From positions 1 to 48,564 of the forward strand of contig JANNOI010000002.1 of assembly GCA_031398975.1 (NCBI GenBank): a stretch of 48,564 bases of DNA, given 5' to 3'. Below are positions 40,673 to 47,975 of the stretch, in pieces. The position numbers and the translations under genes are program-made. This DNA is from JAKFWI01 sp031398975 (lineage in GTDB: Bacteria; Pseudomonadota; Alphaproteobacteria; Caulobacterales; Aquidulcibacteraceae). The notes below the pieces were generated by a model. The model had not been told where the DNA came from and ran no database searches. It saw only the letters and a program-made list of their open reading frames with translations. Numbering within the stretch: the first letter of the stretch is position 1; every line of letters begins with the position of its first letter.

Positions 40673-41035
40673 ATGGAAAGCTTAGGATCGATCCTTCGAC
40701 CGACGTTGGAATTCCTCCAGACCGGTTTCGACCAGGTGAACGCCGCGCAGGGGCTGATCATCGCGCTGTTCGCCACCGTCCTGATGCGCCGCTGGGCGCA
40801 GCTGTTCGCGGTCGCGGCCGGCGCCAGCGTGGTGCATGTGCTCGTCGATACGGTGGTTCCGATCGTGACGAAGGGCGCCGCGCTGAAACTGCCCCCGATC
40901 CTGACATCGGCGTTCTGGAACTACGCCATCGCGCTGTTCGTGGGCTTCGTGATCGTGGTGGCGATGTTCTTCGCGGTCCGCCAGGTCGTGTTCCCCGGCA
41001 AGCGCGGCGCAGGCGGGCCGGCGAAGGCGCATTAG
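40673..41035 (+). CDS. Small integral membrane protein of unknown function
   Basis: A 120-residue protein with two to three hydrophobic helices: GLIIALFATVLM (26-37), LFAVAAGASVVHVLVDTVVP (44-63) and WNYAIALFVGFVIVVAMFFA (82-101). It has a basic C-terminal tail. GGGGAG four bases upstream supports ATG 40673. I do not recognise the family. It follows the peptidase gene by 69 bases and is convergent with nadE, the two stops being only ten bases apart. Confidence 0.78.
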   Translation: MESLGSILRPTLEFLQTGFDQVNAAQGLIIALFATVLMRRWAQLFAVAAGASVVHVLVDTVVPIVTKGAALKLPPILTSAFWNYAIALFVGFVIVVAMFFAVRQVVFPGKRGAGGPAKAH

Positions 41036-41045
41036 ATGCGCTAGG

Positions 41046-43097
41046 TCAAGGCGTATTGGCGCGCAGCTCTTCCAGCCAGGGCGCCGCGCTCGCATCGCTC
41101 GGCGCGCGCCAATCCCCGCGCGGGGACAGCGCGCCCGCGGAGCTGATCTTCGGGCCGTTCGGCAGCGCGCTGCGCTTGAACTGGCTTGTGGCGAAGAAAC
41201 GCTGCAGGAACACCGCGAGCCAATGCTTGATGGCGGGCAGGTCGTAGGCCGGGCGCGCGGCCATGTCCGGCGGCCAGCGGCCGCGTTCGGAATCCCCCCA
41301 GGCCTCCAGCGCCAGGAACGCGATCTTCGACGGGCGAAACCCCCAGCGCACCGTATAATGCAGCGCGAAATCGTGCAGCGCGTAGGGCCCGATCAGCGCC
41401 TCCGTACTCTGGATCGCCCCGCTCGCATCAGCGGGGATGAGTTCGGGGGAGATTTCGGTGGCCAGGACCTGGGTAAGCGCCGCGCTCGCCGCCGGGCCGA
41501 ACACCTCCGTGCGCGCGACCCAGCGGATCAGGTGCTGCATCAGCGTTTTGGCCACCCCGGCGTTGACGCCGTAATGGCTCATGTGGTCGCCCACGCCATA
41601 GGTGGCCCAGCCCAGCGCCAGCTCCGACAGATCTCCTGTGCCGACCACGAGCCCGTTTTCCTGGTTGGCGAGGCGGAAGAGGTAATCGGTGCGCGCGCCG
41701 GCCTGGACGTTCTCGAACGTCACGTCGTGCACCGGCTCTCCGCGCGCGAAGGGGTGGGCGAGATCGGAAAGGAGCTGGCGCGCCAGCGGCTTGATATCCA
41801 CCTCGCGCGCGTCCACGCCAAGCGCGGCCATCAAAGCGTGCGCCTGGGCGCGGGTGGCGGGGCTTGTCGCGAAGCCCGGCATCGTCACCCCGATCACCTG
41901 CGTGCGGGGCAAGCCCATCCGGTCGAACGCGCGGCAGGCGACAAGCAGCGCCTGGGTCGAATCGAGCCCGCCCGACACCCCGATCACCACCCGCTTCAGC
42001 CCCGCCGCCTCCAGGCGCGTCATCAGCCCGGAAACCTGGATGTTATAGGCCTCGTAGCAATCGCGATCGAGGCGGGCGGGATCGCCCGGCACGAAGGGAA
42101 ACCGATCGATCGCGCGCGTCAGGCGCACGGCCTCGTCCCCGGGCGGGTCTAGCGTAAAGCCGATGCGCCGCAGGGCCGCGAGGTCCCCCGGATGGGCGGC
42201 GGCGGCGTCGCGGAACGTGCCCCAGCGCGTGCGCTCGGCGCCGATGCGCTCGAGGTCGATGTCGGCGGACAAGAGCGTGGAGGCGGTGGCGAAACGCTCC
42301 GATTCCGCGAGCTTCACGCCCAGCTCGAACGCCGCCAGGTGCCCGTCCCAGGCTAGATCGGTGGTGCTCTCCCCGTGCCCGGCCGCGGAATAAAGGTAGG
42401 CGCAGGCCGCGCGCCGCGACTGGGAATCCGAGAGGATGTTGCGCTCCTCGGCCTTGGCGATGACGATGTTGGAGGCCGAGAGGTTGGCGATGATCCGCGC
42501 GCCCGCGAGCGCCAGGCGCGTCGAGGGCGGCTCCGGCGCCCAGAGGTCCTCGCAGATCTCCACGCCGAACGCGTACCCCTCATAATCGCGCGCCTCGAAC
42601 ACGAGGTCCGTCCCGAACGGCGCCTCCTCGCCCAGCAGCCCGATCGTAATCCGCCGCGCATGGCGCGCGGCGGCGAAAATGCGCTTTTCGTAGAATTCGC
42701 GATAATTCGGCAGGAAGCTCTTGGGGACGACCCCCAGCACCCGCCCGCGATGGATCACCACCGCGCTATTATAGACGTCCCCGTCATTGCGCAGGGGCGC
42801 CCCCACGATCAGGGTGGGGAACAGCGTGCGCGAGGCTGCCGCGATCGCCCCGATCGCAGCGGTGGCGGCCTCGAGCAGCGCGTCCTGCATCAGCAAGTCG
42901 TCGTTCGCATAGCCGGTGAGGCCAAGCTCGGGGAATACGACCAGCGCGGCATGGGCCTCGTGCGCCTCGCGGGCGAGCGCGATCGTCTCGGCGGCGTTGC
43001 GGGCGGGGTCGGCCGGGAAGATGCGCGGCGCGCACGCGGCTGCGCGCACGAAGCCGTGCCGGTAGAGCGAGCGGAACGGGCGGTGCGGATCCGGCAT
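41046..43097 (-). CDS. nadE: Glutamine-dependent NAD+ synthetase
   Basis: A 683-residue two-domain enzyme making NAD+ from nicotinate adenine dinucleotide. The N-terminal nitrilase-type amidase has Glu57 (VVFPELGLTGY), Lys126 (VPKSFLPNYREFYEKR) and Cys182 (GVEICEDLWAP) and passes ammonia to the C-terminal synthetase, with the P-loop GVSGGLDSTQALL (375-380 for SGGLDS), QENGLVVGTGDLSELALGWA and TYGVGDHMSHYGVNAGVAKT. Length fits the long mycobacterial-type form. A 37-base perfect palindrome sharing its core with the two nadA sites lies 20 bases upstream, so nadA and nadE are likely co-regulated. Confidence 0.97.
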   Translation of the reverse strand: MPDPHRPFRSLYRHGFVRAAACAPRIFPADPARNAAETIALAREAHEAHAALVVFPELGLTGYANDDLLMQDALLEAATAAIGAIAAASRTLFPTLIVGAPLRNDGDVYNSAVVIHRGRVLGVVPKSFLPNYREFYEKRIFAAARHARRITIGLLGEEAPFGTDLVFEARDYEGYAFGVEICEDLWAPEPPSTRLALAGARIIANLSASNIVIAKAEERNILSDSQSRRAACAYLYSAAGHGESTTDLAWDGHLAAFELGVKLAESERFATASTLLSADIDLERIGAERTRWGTFRDAAAAHPGDLAALRRIGFTLDPPGDEAVRLTRAIDRFPFVPGDPARLDRDCYEAYNIQVSGLMTRLEAAGLKRVVIGVSGGLDSTQALLVACRAFDRMGLPRTQVIGVTMPGFATSPATRAQAHALMAALGVDAREVDIKPLARQLLSDLAHPFARGEPVHDVTFENVQAGARTDYLFRLANQENGLVVGTGDLSELALGWATYGVGDHMSHYGVNAGVAKTLMQHLIRWVARTEVFGPAASAALTQVLATEISPELIPADASGAIQSTEALIGPYALHDFALHYTVRWGFRPSKIAFLALEAWGDSERGRWPPDMAARPAYDLPAIKHWLAVFLQRFFATSQFKRSALPNGPKISSAGALSPRGDWRAPSDASAAPWLEELRANTP

Positions 43098-43116
43098 GGC
43101 CCCTCCGGGCGGCGAG

Positions 43117-43153
43117 CGCCTCTATTATGCTCAGATTGAGCATAATAGAGGCG
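43117..43153. promoter_or_regulatory. NAD-gene palindrome upstream of nadE (37-base perfect inverted repeat)
   Basis: Arms of 17 bases (43117-43133 and 43137-43153) pair perfectly around GAT. The core TATGCTC-AGATT-GAGCATA (43126-43144) has the same 5-base spacer as the two sites before nadA. It lies 20 bases before the nadE ATG and 97 before the divergent hydrolase ATG, so it could control both. It is read as an operator of an NAD-responsive regulator (inference); the regulator gene is not in the window. Confidence 0.85.
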
Positions 43154-43249
43154 GATGTCAAGCCGCGGCGCCGGGGCGGCTCTTCTGCGTTGAGGGGGCA
43201 GACCCGGTCCCCGCCATGGGCTAGATCGCGGCGCGGGCGGGAGGCGGCA

Positions 43250-44107
43250 ATGCGGCGGTTTTTAATCGGGCTGGTAGGCGTCGCGGCGGCGGCGCTCGCG
43301 GCGCTCTATGGGTGGCTCTACTTCAACCAGTCCGAGCTGCTGTTCCGGCCCAATCCGGAAGTGGCCTCGCCGGCCTCGCTGGGGCTGGAGGGGGTGGAGG
43401 AGCGCCCCATCCCGACGGCGGACGGGGAGACGCTGCGCGCCTTCTGGATGGCGCCGCGCCCCGGCCAGCCGGTGTTTTTGTTTTTTAGCGGGCAGGGCGC
43501 ATCGCTGAAGGCGCAGGCCAAGCGCTTCCGGCGGCTGGCGCCGGAGGGCGTCGGGCTGCTGGCGGTGGCGCTGCGCGGTTTTTCCGGCTCCACGGGAACC
43601 CCCAGCGAAGCAGGCGCCGCCCGGGACGCGGCGGCCGGCTATCGCTGGCTGCGGGCGCGCTACCGCGCCGACGAGATCGTGATCCACGGGTTTTCGCTGG
43701 GCTCGGCCGTGGCGGTGCGCCTGGCCGCGCACGCGCCGGCCCGCGCGCTGGTGCTCGAGGCGCCCTTCACCTCCGCGCTGGAGCTGGCCGAGGACCGCTA
43801 CCCCTACGCCCCGATCAGCTTGCTGATGCGGGACAAGATGATGTCGCGCGACTGGATCACGCGCGTGCGCATGCCGGTGCTGATCGCCCACGGGGACGCC
43901 GACGCCACCGTGCCGTTCGCCATGGGGCGGGAATTGTACGCTCGCGCCAACCCGCCCAAGCGGTTTCACGCATTTCCGGGCGGGGGCCATTCCACCCTCG
44001 TCGCCGACGGGCTCTATGACGTCGCGCTGGCTTTCGTGGCCGCCCCGGCGGCGGGCGTGGGCGAAACGATCAGCCGAGATCCTCGCGGCGCAGCACCCAC
44101 CCGTTGA
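43250..44107 (+). CDS. Alpha/beta hydrolase, membrane-anchored (ABHD13/BEM46-like)
   Basis: A 285-residue hydrolase. An N-terminal hydrophobic helix (residues 4-22, FLIGLVGVAAAALAALYGW) anchors or exports it. The fold follows with VFLFFSGQGASL, LLAVALRGFSGSTGTPSEAG, the nucleophile Ser in VIHGFSLGSAVAVRLA, the acid in LIAHGDADATVPF and the His in FPGGGHSTL, so the triad is complete. Substrate unknown. GGGAGG five bases upstream supports ATG 43250. It is divergent from nadE across the palindrome. Its last 38 bases overlap a possible small reverse-strand gene. Confidence 0.89.
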   Translation: MRRFLIGLVGVAAAALAALYGWLYFNQSELLFRPNPEVASPASLGLEGVEERPIPTADGETLRAFWMAPRPGQPVFLFFSGQGASLKAQAKRFRRLAPEGVGLLAVALRGFSGSTGTPSEAGAARDAAAGYRWLRARYRADEIVIHGFSLGSAVAVRLAAHAPARALVLEAPFTSALELAEDRYPYAPISLLMRDKMMSRDWITRVRMPVLIAHGDADATVPFAMGRELYARANPPKRFHAFPGGGHSTLVADGLYDVALAFVAAPAAGVGETISRDPRGAAPTR

Positions 44108-44261
44108 CGATCACGAGCGCGTCGCCTTCTGCCGTGGGGGCCCGCCAGAAGGGCGAGGCGGCTGCCGCAAGCCCGCCGACGATCGCCCCGCGCCGGGAAT
44201 AGAGGCCTTCTCCCCGGCCGGAGGCGGGCTTAGGCGGGCTCTGGAGATCGGGCTTCGCCAC
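44070..44261 (-). CDS. Possible small protein with signal-like segment
   Basis: A 63-residue frame starting at GTG 44261, with AGGAG six bases upstream, ending at 44070. It reads a Pro/Lys-rich start, then SRRGAIVGGLAAAASPFW, which looks like a twin-arginine-type or plain signal segment, and ends ALVIVNGWVLRREDLG. The last part resembles a conserved tail of small exported proteins, but I cannot name the family. It is convergent with, and overlaps, the hydrolase gene by 38 bases. It fills most of the otherwise empty 44108-44397 gap, which argues mildly for reality; the short length argues against. Confidence 0.42.
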   Translation of the reverse strand: MAKPDLQSPPKPASGRGEGLYSRRGAIVGGLAAAASPFWRAPTAEGDALVIVNGWVLRREDLG

Positions 44262-44397
44262 GGCTTTCTCCTGCACGGTCCAGCCACTGCATTCGGAACG
44301 GGCGAAATGTCAATGGGCGGGGGCGTAACCGCAAAACAGGCTGCCGCGGCGCCGCTTGGCGTGGTAGCGTCCAGACGGGGTTGGGGAGAGATGCGTC

Positions 44398-45459
44398 ATG
44401 CGGCGGCGGACGATGCTTCAGGCCTTGGGCGCCGGCGTTTTGACGGCGTGCGCCTCCAACAGCGCGGACCTGCCGCCGCGCCCGCTGATCATCGCCTATC
44501 GCGGCGCGAGCGGAGAACGGCCCGAGCACACCTTGGCCGCCTACGCGCTCGCCATCGCCCAGGGGGCGGACTATGTCGAGCCGGACCTCGTGCTCACCAA
44601 GGACGGCGAGCTCGTGTGCCGCCACGAGAACGAGATCTCCGAAACTACGGACGTCGCCGCCCATCCCGAATTCGCCGCCCGCCGGGTCACCAAAACCATC
44701 GATGGGGCGGAGGTCACCGGCTGGTTCACGGAGGATTTCACGCTCGCCGAATTGCGCACGCTGCGCGCCAAGGAGCGTCTGCCCCAATTGCGCCCGGAGA
44801 GCCTCGCCTATGACGGGCAGCAGGCGATCCCTACGCTGCGCGAGCTGATCGCGCTGGTGAAGGCCGAAAGCGCCCGCCTCGGCCGCACGATCGGCATCTA
44901 TCCCGAAACCAAGCATCCCTCCTATTTCGAGCGCCTGGGCCTTGGCCATGCCGGACCGCTGCTGCGCACGCTGAAGGAGGCCGATTGGCGCCGCGCGGAC
45001 GCGCCGGTCTTCATCCAATCCTTCGAGAGCTCCAACCTCCGCGCCCTGCGGGAAGCGAGCGAGGTGCGCCTCATTCAGCTGATCGGGCAGAAAAACTTCC
45101 CCGGCGGGCCCGATTACGCCGCCATGATCACGCCCAGAGGGCTGCGGGGGATCGCCGCCTACGCCAACGGCGTGGGTCCCGACAAGGCGCTGATCATCCC
45201 CCGGACCAGCGATGACCGCGTCGGCGCGCCCACCGATCTGGTGGCCGACGCCCACGAACAGGGGCTCCTGGTGCATACCTGGACCTTCCGGGCCGAAAAC
45301 TTCTTCCTGCCGGCCGAATTGCGCCTGGGGGACCCCGCCTCCCCCGACTTCCTGCGCATGCCCGGGGATCTGAAAGGCGAATTGCAGCTGTTCCGGGCGT
45401 TGGGCGTGGACGGGGTGTTCTGCGACCAGCCGGGCGCGGCGCGCACAGCGCTGGCGTAG
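44398..45459 (+). CDS. Glycerophosphodiester phosphodiesterase-like lipoprotein with altered catalytic His
   Basis: A 353-residue exported protein of the GlpQ family, which splits glycerophosphodiesters to glycerol 3-phosphate. The N terminus MRRRTMLQALGAGVLTAC has an Arg-rich start and a lipobox (Cys18). Family blocks are RGASGERPEHTLAAYALAI, GADYVEPDLVLTKDGELV, HENEISETTDVA, TKTIDGAEVTGWFTEDFTLA and IGIYPETKHPSYF. The usual AHRGAS reads AYRGAS: Tyr34 replaces the first catalytic His (codon TAT). The second His (76) and acidic ligands (Glu61, Asp63) remain. It may be inactive, changed, or carry a sequence error. GGAGAG upstream supports ATG 44398. Confidence 0.9.
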   Translation: MRRRTMLQALGAGVLTACASNSADLPPRPLIIAYRGASGERPEHTLAAYALAIAQGADYVEPDLVLTKDGELVCRHENEISETTDVAAHPEFAARRVTKTIDGAEVTGWFTEDFTLAELRTLRAKERLPQLRPESLAYDGQQAIPTLRELIALVKAESARLGRTIGIYPETKHPSYFERLGLGHAGPLLRTLKEADWRRADAPVFIQSFESSNLRALREASEVRLIQLIGQKNFPGGPDYAAMITPRGLRGIAAYANGVGPDKALIIPRTSDDRVGAPTDLVADAHEQGLLVHTWTFRAENFFLPAELRLGDPASPDFLRMPGDLKGELQLFRALGVDGVFCDQPGAARTALA

Positions 45460-45542
45460 TCACCCTCGGGCGCCCGCGCCGGGCCCCGCAAACCGTGCCG
45501 GAAGCGATTGACCCCGCGCGCGTTTTCCGCATGCTCCCGGCC

Positions 45543-46472
45543 ATGCGCGCAAGCCCGGCTTTGATCGTCGAGGGGCTCCGGAAAAGCTACGGCGCGCATC
45601 GCGCCGTGGACGGTTTGAGCTTTTCGGCCCCCGCAGGCTCCATTTTCGGCGTCCTGGGTCCGAACGGGGCGGGCAAATCCACCACGATGCGCATCGTCGT
45701 GGGGATCATAAAGCCGGACGCCGGGCGGGTGACGCTGCTGGGCGGGACGCCGGACCAGCGCACGCTCGCGCGCGTCGGCTATCTGCCGGAGGAGCGCGGG
45801 CTCTACCGCTCCATGACGCCGCGCGCGATCATCACCTATTTCGCCCGCCTGAAAGGCCTGCGCGCGCGCACCGCGCGCCAGCGCGCGGACGCGCTCTTGG
45901 AGGCCCATGGCCTCGGCGCGTGGGGGCGGCGCAAAATCAAGACGCTGTCCAAAGGCATGGCCCAGAAGGTCCAGATCCTCGCCGCGCTCGCCCACGAGCC
46001 GGAATTCGTGTTGCTGGACGAGCCGTTCTCCGGGCTCGACCCGGTGAACCAGCAGGCGGTGGAAGCCTTGATCCGGACCGCCGCGGCGGCCGGGCGCACG
46101 GTGCTGTTCTCCACCCACGTGATGGAGCACGCCGAGCGGATGTGCGACCGCATCGTGCTGATCGCCAACGGCAAAAGCGCGTTCGACGGGCGGGTGGAGC
46201 AGGCGCTCGCGCTCGCCCCCCGCAGCGCGCTGTTGGAGACCGAAGGGGGCTATGACCTCGCCGCCGCGCTCGCGCCGGCAGGGCTCGCGATCGAGGCATT
46301 GGGCGGGACCGACGCCGGGCGGCGCTGGCGGGCCGCGCTCCCGCCGCAGGACGGCGCGCGGCGCCTTTTGGCCGCGTGCGTGGCCGCGGGCGCCCCGCTC
46401 ACCCTGTTCGAACCGGCCCGCGCCACGCTGCACGACGCGTTCGTGCGCCTCCTCGCCGACGCGCCGCCATGA
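45543..46472 (+). CDS. ABC transporter ATP-binding protein (NatA-like)
   Basis: A 309-residue ATPase with Walker A GPNGAGKST, Q-loop region GYLPEERGLYRSMT, signature TLSKGMAQKVQILAAL, Walker B FVLLDEPFSGLDP and the switch His in LFSTHVMEHAERM. The C-terminal ~80 residues are the DUF4162-type tail common in NatA/YhaQ exporters. ATG at 45543 is chosen because the ABC domain begins at once; ATG 45531 and GTG 45495 are alternatives, and no strong ribosome binding site distinguishes them. It overlaps the permease gene by four bases. Substrate unknown: sodium, drugs or lipids are handled by relatives. Confidence 0.93.
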   Translation: MRASPALIVEGLRKSYGAHRAVDGLSFSAPAGSIFGVLGPNGAGKSTTMRIVVGIIKPDAGRVTLLGGTPDQRTLARVGYLPEERGLYRSMTPRAIITYFARLKGLRARTARQRADALLEAHGLGAWGRRKIKTLSKGMAQKVQILAALAHEPEFVLLDEPFSGLDPVNQQAVEALIRTAAAAGRTVLFSTHVMEHAERMCDRIVLIANGKSAFDGRVEQALALAPRSALLETEGGYDLAAALAPAGLAIEALGGTDAGRRWRAALPPQDGARRLLAACVAAGAPLTLFEPARATLHDAFVRLLADAPP

Positions 46473-47932
46473 GGCTCTTACGCGGCGTCTATCTGATCGC
46501 GCGGCGGGAATACCTCGCTTATGTCGGGGCGTGGGGGTTTTGGGTCTCGCTGATCACCACCCCGCTCCTGCTGGCGGTGATGATCTTCACCCCCGCGCTT
46601 CTGAGCCGGGCTGAGCCCACGCGCCAGATCGCCATAATCGCCGACGATGCGGGCGCAGGCGCGGCCGTGCGCGCCGCGTTCGAGGCCCAGGAGCGCGAGC
46701 GCCTGCGCGCAGCGCTCGCCGCCCATGCCGAAACCGTAGACCCCAAGAGCGCGCCGGCCGCGCTCGCCGCCTTCGACGCCCGCGCCGACCTTGACGCCGC
46801 CCGCCGCGCCGCTTTGGCCGCGCTGGAGTTGGGCGGCCCGCCGTTCCAGGCGCCCGTCGCCCGCTACCGCATTACGCCCGCCCCCGCCCGCGACGCCGAG
46901 GCGCTCGCCCCCTACCTGACCGGGGCCAAAGAGGTGGAGGGGGCGCCCCTGTTTGCGGTGCTGCGGGTGATCGGGAGCGGAGAGGCCACCCGGCTTGAAT
47001 ATTGGAGCGCCAATCTGACCGACCAGGCGCCCGCGGCGCGCGCGCGCACCGCGCTGGCCGACCGCATGCGCACGCAGGCGCTCGCCGCGCGCGGCCTTTC
47101 CGCCCCGGAGGTGGCGCGCATCGAGGGGCTCGCGCCGGCCTTCGTGCAATACGATCCCCGCACCCCGGCCGGCCGGGAGGTGACGCGCCGCGATTCCGCG
47201 CCCTTCTTCGCCGCCATCGCGCTCACCTTCGTGCTGTGGGGATCGGTGTTCGGGGTGTCCAACATGCTGCTCACCAGCGTGCTGGAAGAGAAATCTAACA
47301 AGATCCTCGATGCGCTTTTGACGTCTGTAACCCCGCTGCAGATCCTGATCGGCAAATTGCTGGGCGTGGCCTGCGTCAGCGCCACGCTGTTTCTGATCTG
47401 GGGGGTGCTGGGGGCGGGGGGGCTGGCGCAGACGGCGGCGCTCGCGCCGTCGGGCCAGTTCGCCGACTTCGCCGGCGCGCTGCTGATGCCCAGCCTCGCG
47501 GCGGCGTTCGCGCTGTGCTTTGCAGCCGGCTATCTCATGTACGGGGCGATGTTCCTGGCGCTTGGAGCCTTGTGCGATTCCATCCAGGAGGCGCAGACGC
47601 TGGTGGGCCCGGTCTTCTTTGTGCTGACGATCCCCATTCTGCTGATCGGGCCCGCGTTCGAAAACCCGAACGCCCCGATCGTGGCGGCGGCCTCCTGGTT
47701 TCCCCCCGCGACGCCCTTCCTTTTGATGCTGCGCGCGCCCGCGGGCCTGACGCCGGGCGAGATCGCGGGGCCGATCCTGGCGCTGGTGATTACGCTCGCC
47801 CTGGTGCTGATGTTCGCCGCCCGCCTGTTCCGCGCCGGGGTCAGCCACCAGCTCAAGGCCGCCGACGTCCGCCAGCGTCTGGGTTCGGCGGGGCGCAAGC
47901 GCCCACACCCCGCGCCCAGTCACGGGGCCTAG
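46469..47932 (+). CDS. ABC transporter permease (NatB-like, ABC-2 type)
   Basis: A 487-residue inner-membrane permease. The first helix (about 17-42, AWGFWVSLITTPLLLAVMIF) is followed by a large extracytoplasmic domain (about 45-245). Then come five helices starting FFAAIALTFVLWGSVFGVSN, with the coupling loop LLTSVLEEKSNKILDALLTS and VTPLQILIGKLLGV typical of the NatB/ABC-2 family, and GALCDSIQEAQTLVGPVFF. It overlaps the ATPase gene start-to-stop (ATGA) and forms the transporter with it. Its TAG stop lies in the first unit of a 15-bp tandem repeat leading into dinB. Confidence 0.93.
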   Translation: MRLLRGVYLIARREYLAYVGAWGFWVSLITTPLLLAVMIFTPALLSRAEPTRQIAIIADDAGAGAAVRAAFEAQERERLRAALAAHAETVDPKSAPAALAAFDARADLDAARRAALAALELGGPPFQAPVARYRITPAPARDAEALAPYLTGAKEVEGAPLFAVLRVIGSGEATRLEYWSANLTDQAPAARARTALADRMRTQALAARGLSAPEVARIEGLAPAFVQYDPRTPAGREVTRRDSAPFFAAIALTFVLWGSVFGVSNMLLTSVLEEKSNKILDALLTSVTPLQILIGKLLGVACVSATLFLIWGVLGAGGLAQTAALAPSGQFADFAGALLMPSLAAAFALCFAAGYLMYGAMFLALGALCDSIQEAQTLVGPVFFVLTIPILLIGPAFENPNAPIVAAASWFPPATPFLLMLRAPAGLTPGEIAGPILALVITLALVLMFAARLFRAGVSHQLKAADVRQRLGSAGRKRPHPAPSHGA

Positions 47933-47975
47933 GGCCATGGGGCCTAGGGTCATGGGGCCTAGGGCAATGGGGCCT
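47924..47975. repeat. 15-bp tandem repeat at the permease-dinB boundary
   Basis: Units GGGGCCTAGGGCCAT (47924-47938), GGGGCCTAGGGTCAT (47939-47953), GGGGCCTAGGGCAAT (47954-47968) and a partial GGGGCCTAA. The permease stop TAG (47930-47932) is in unit one. Each unit ends in the AT of an in-frame ATG, so three possible dinB starts (47937, 47952, 47967) are spaced by exactly 15 bases. Confidence 0.85.

Noticed and set aside
47924..47975. CRISPR array
   Set aside because: Units of 15 bases follow each other directly without spacers, and there are no cas genes; it is a simple tandem repeat.
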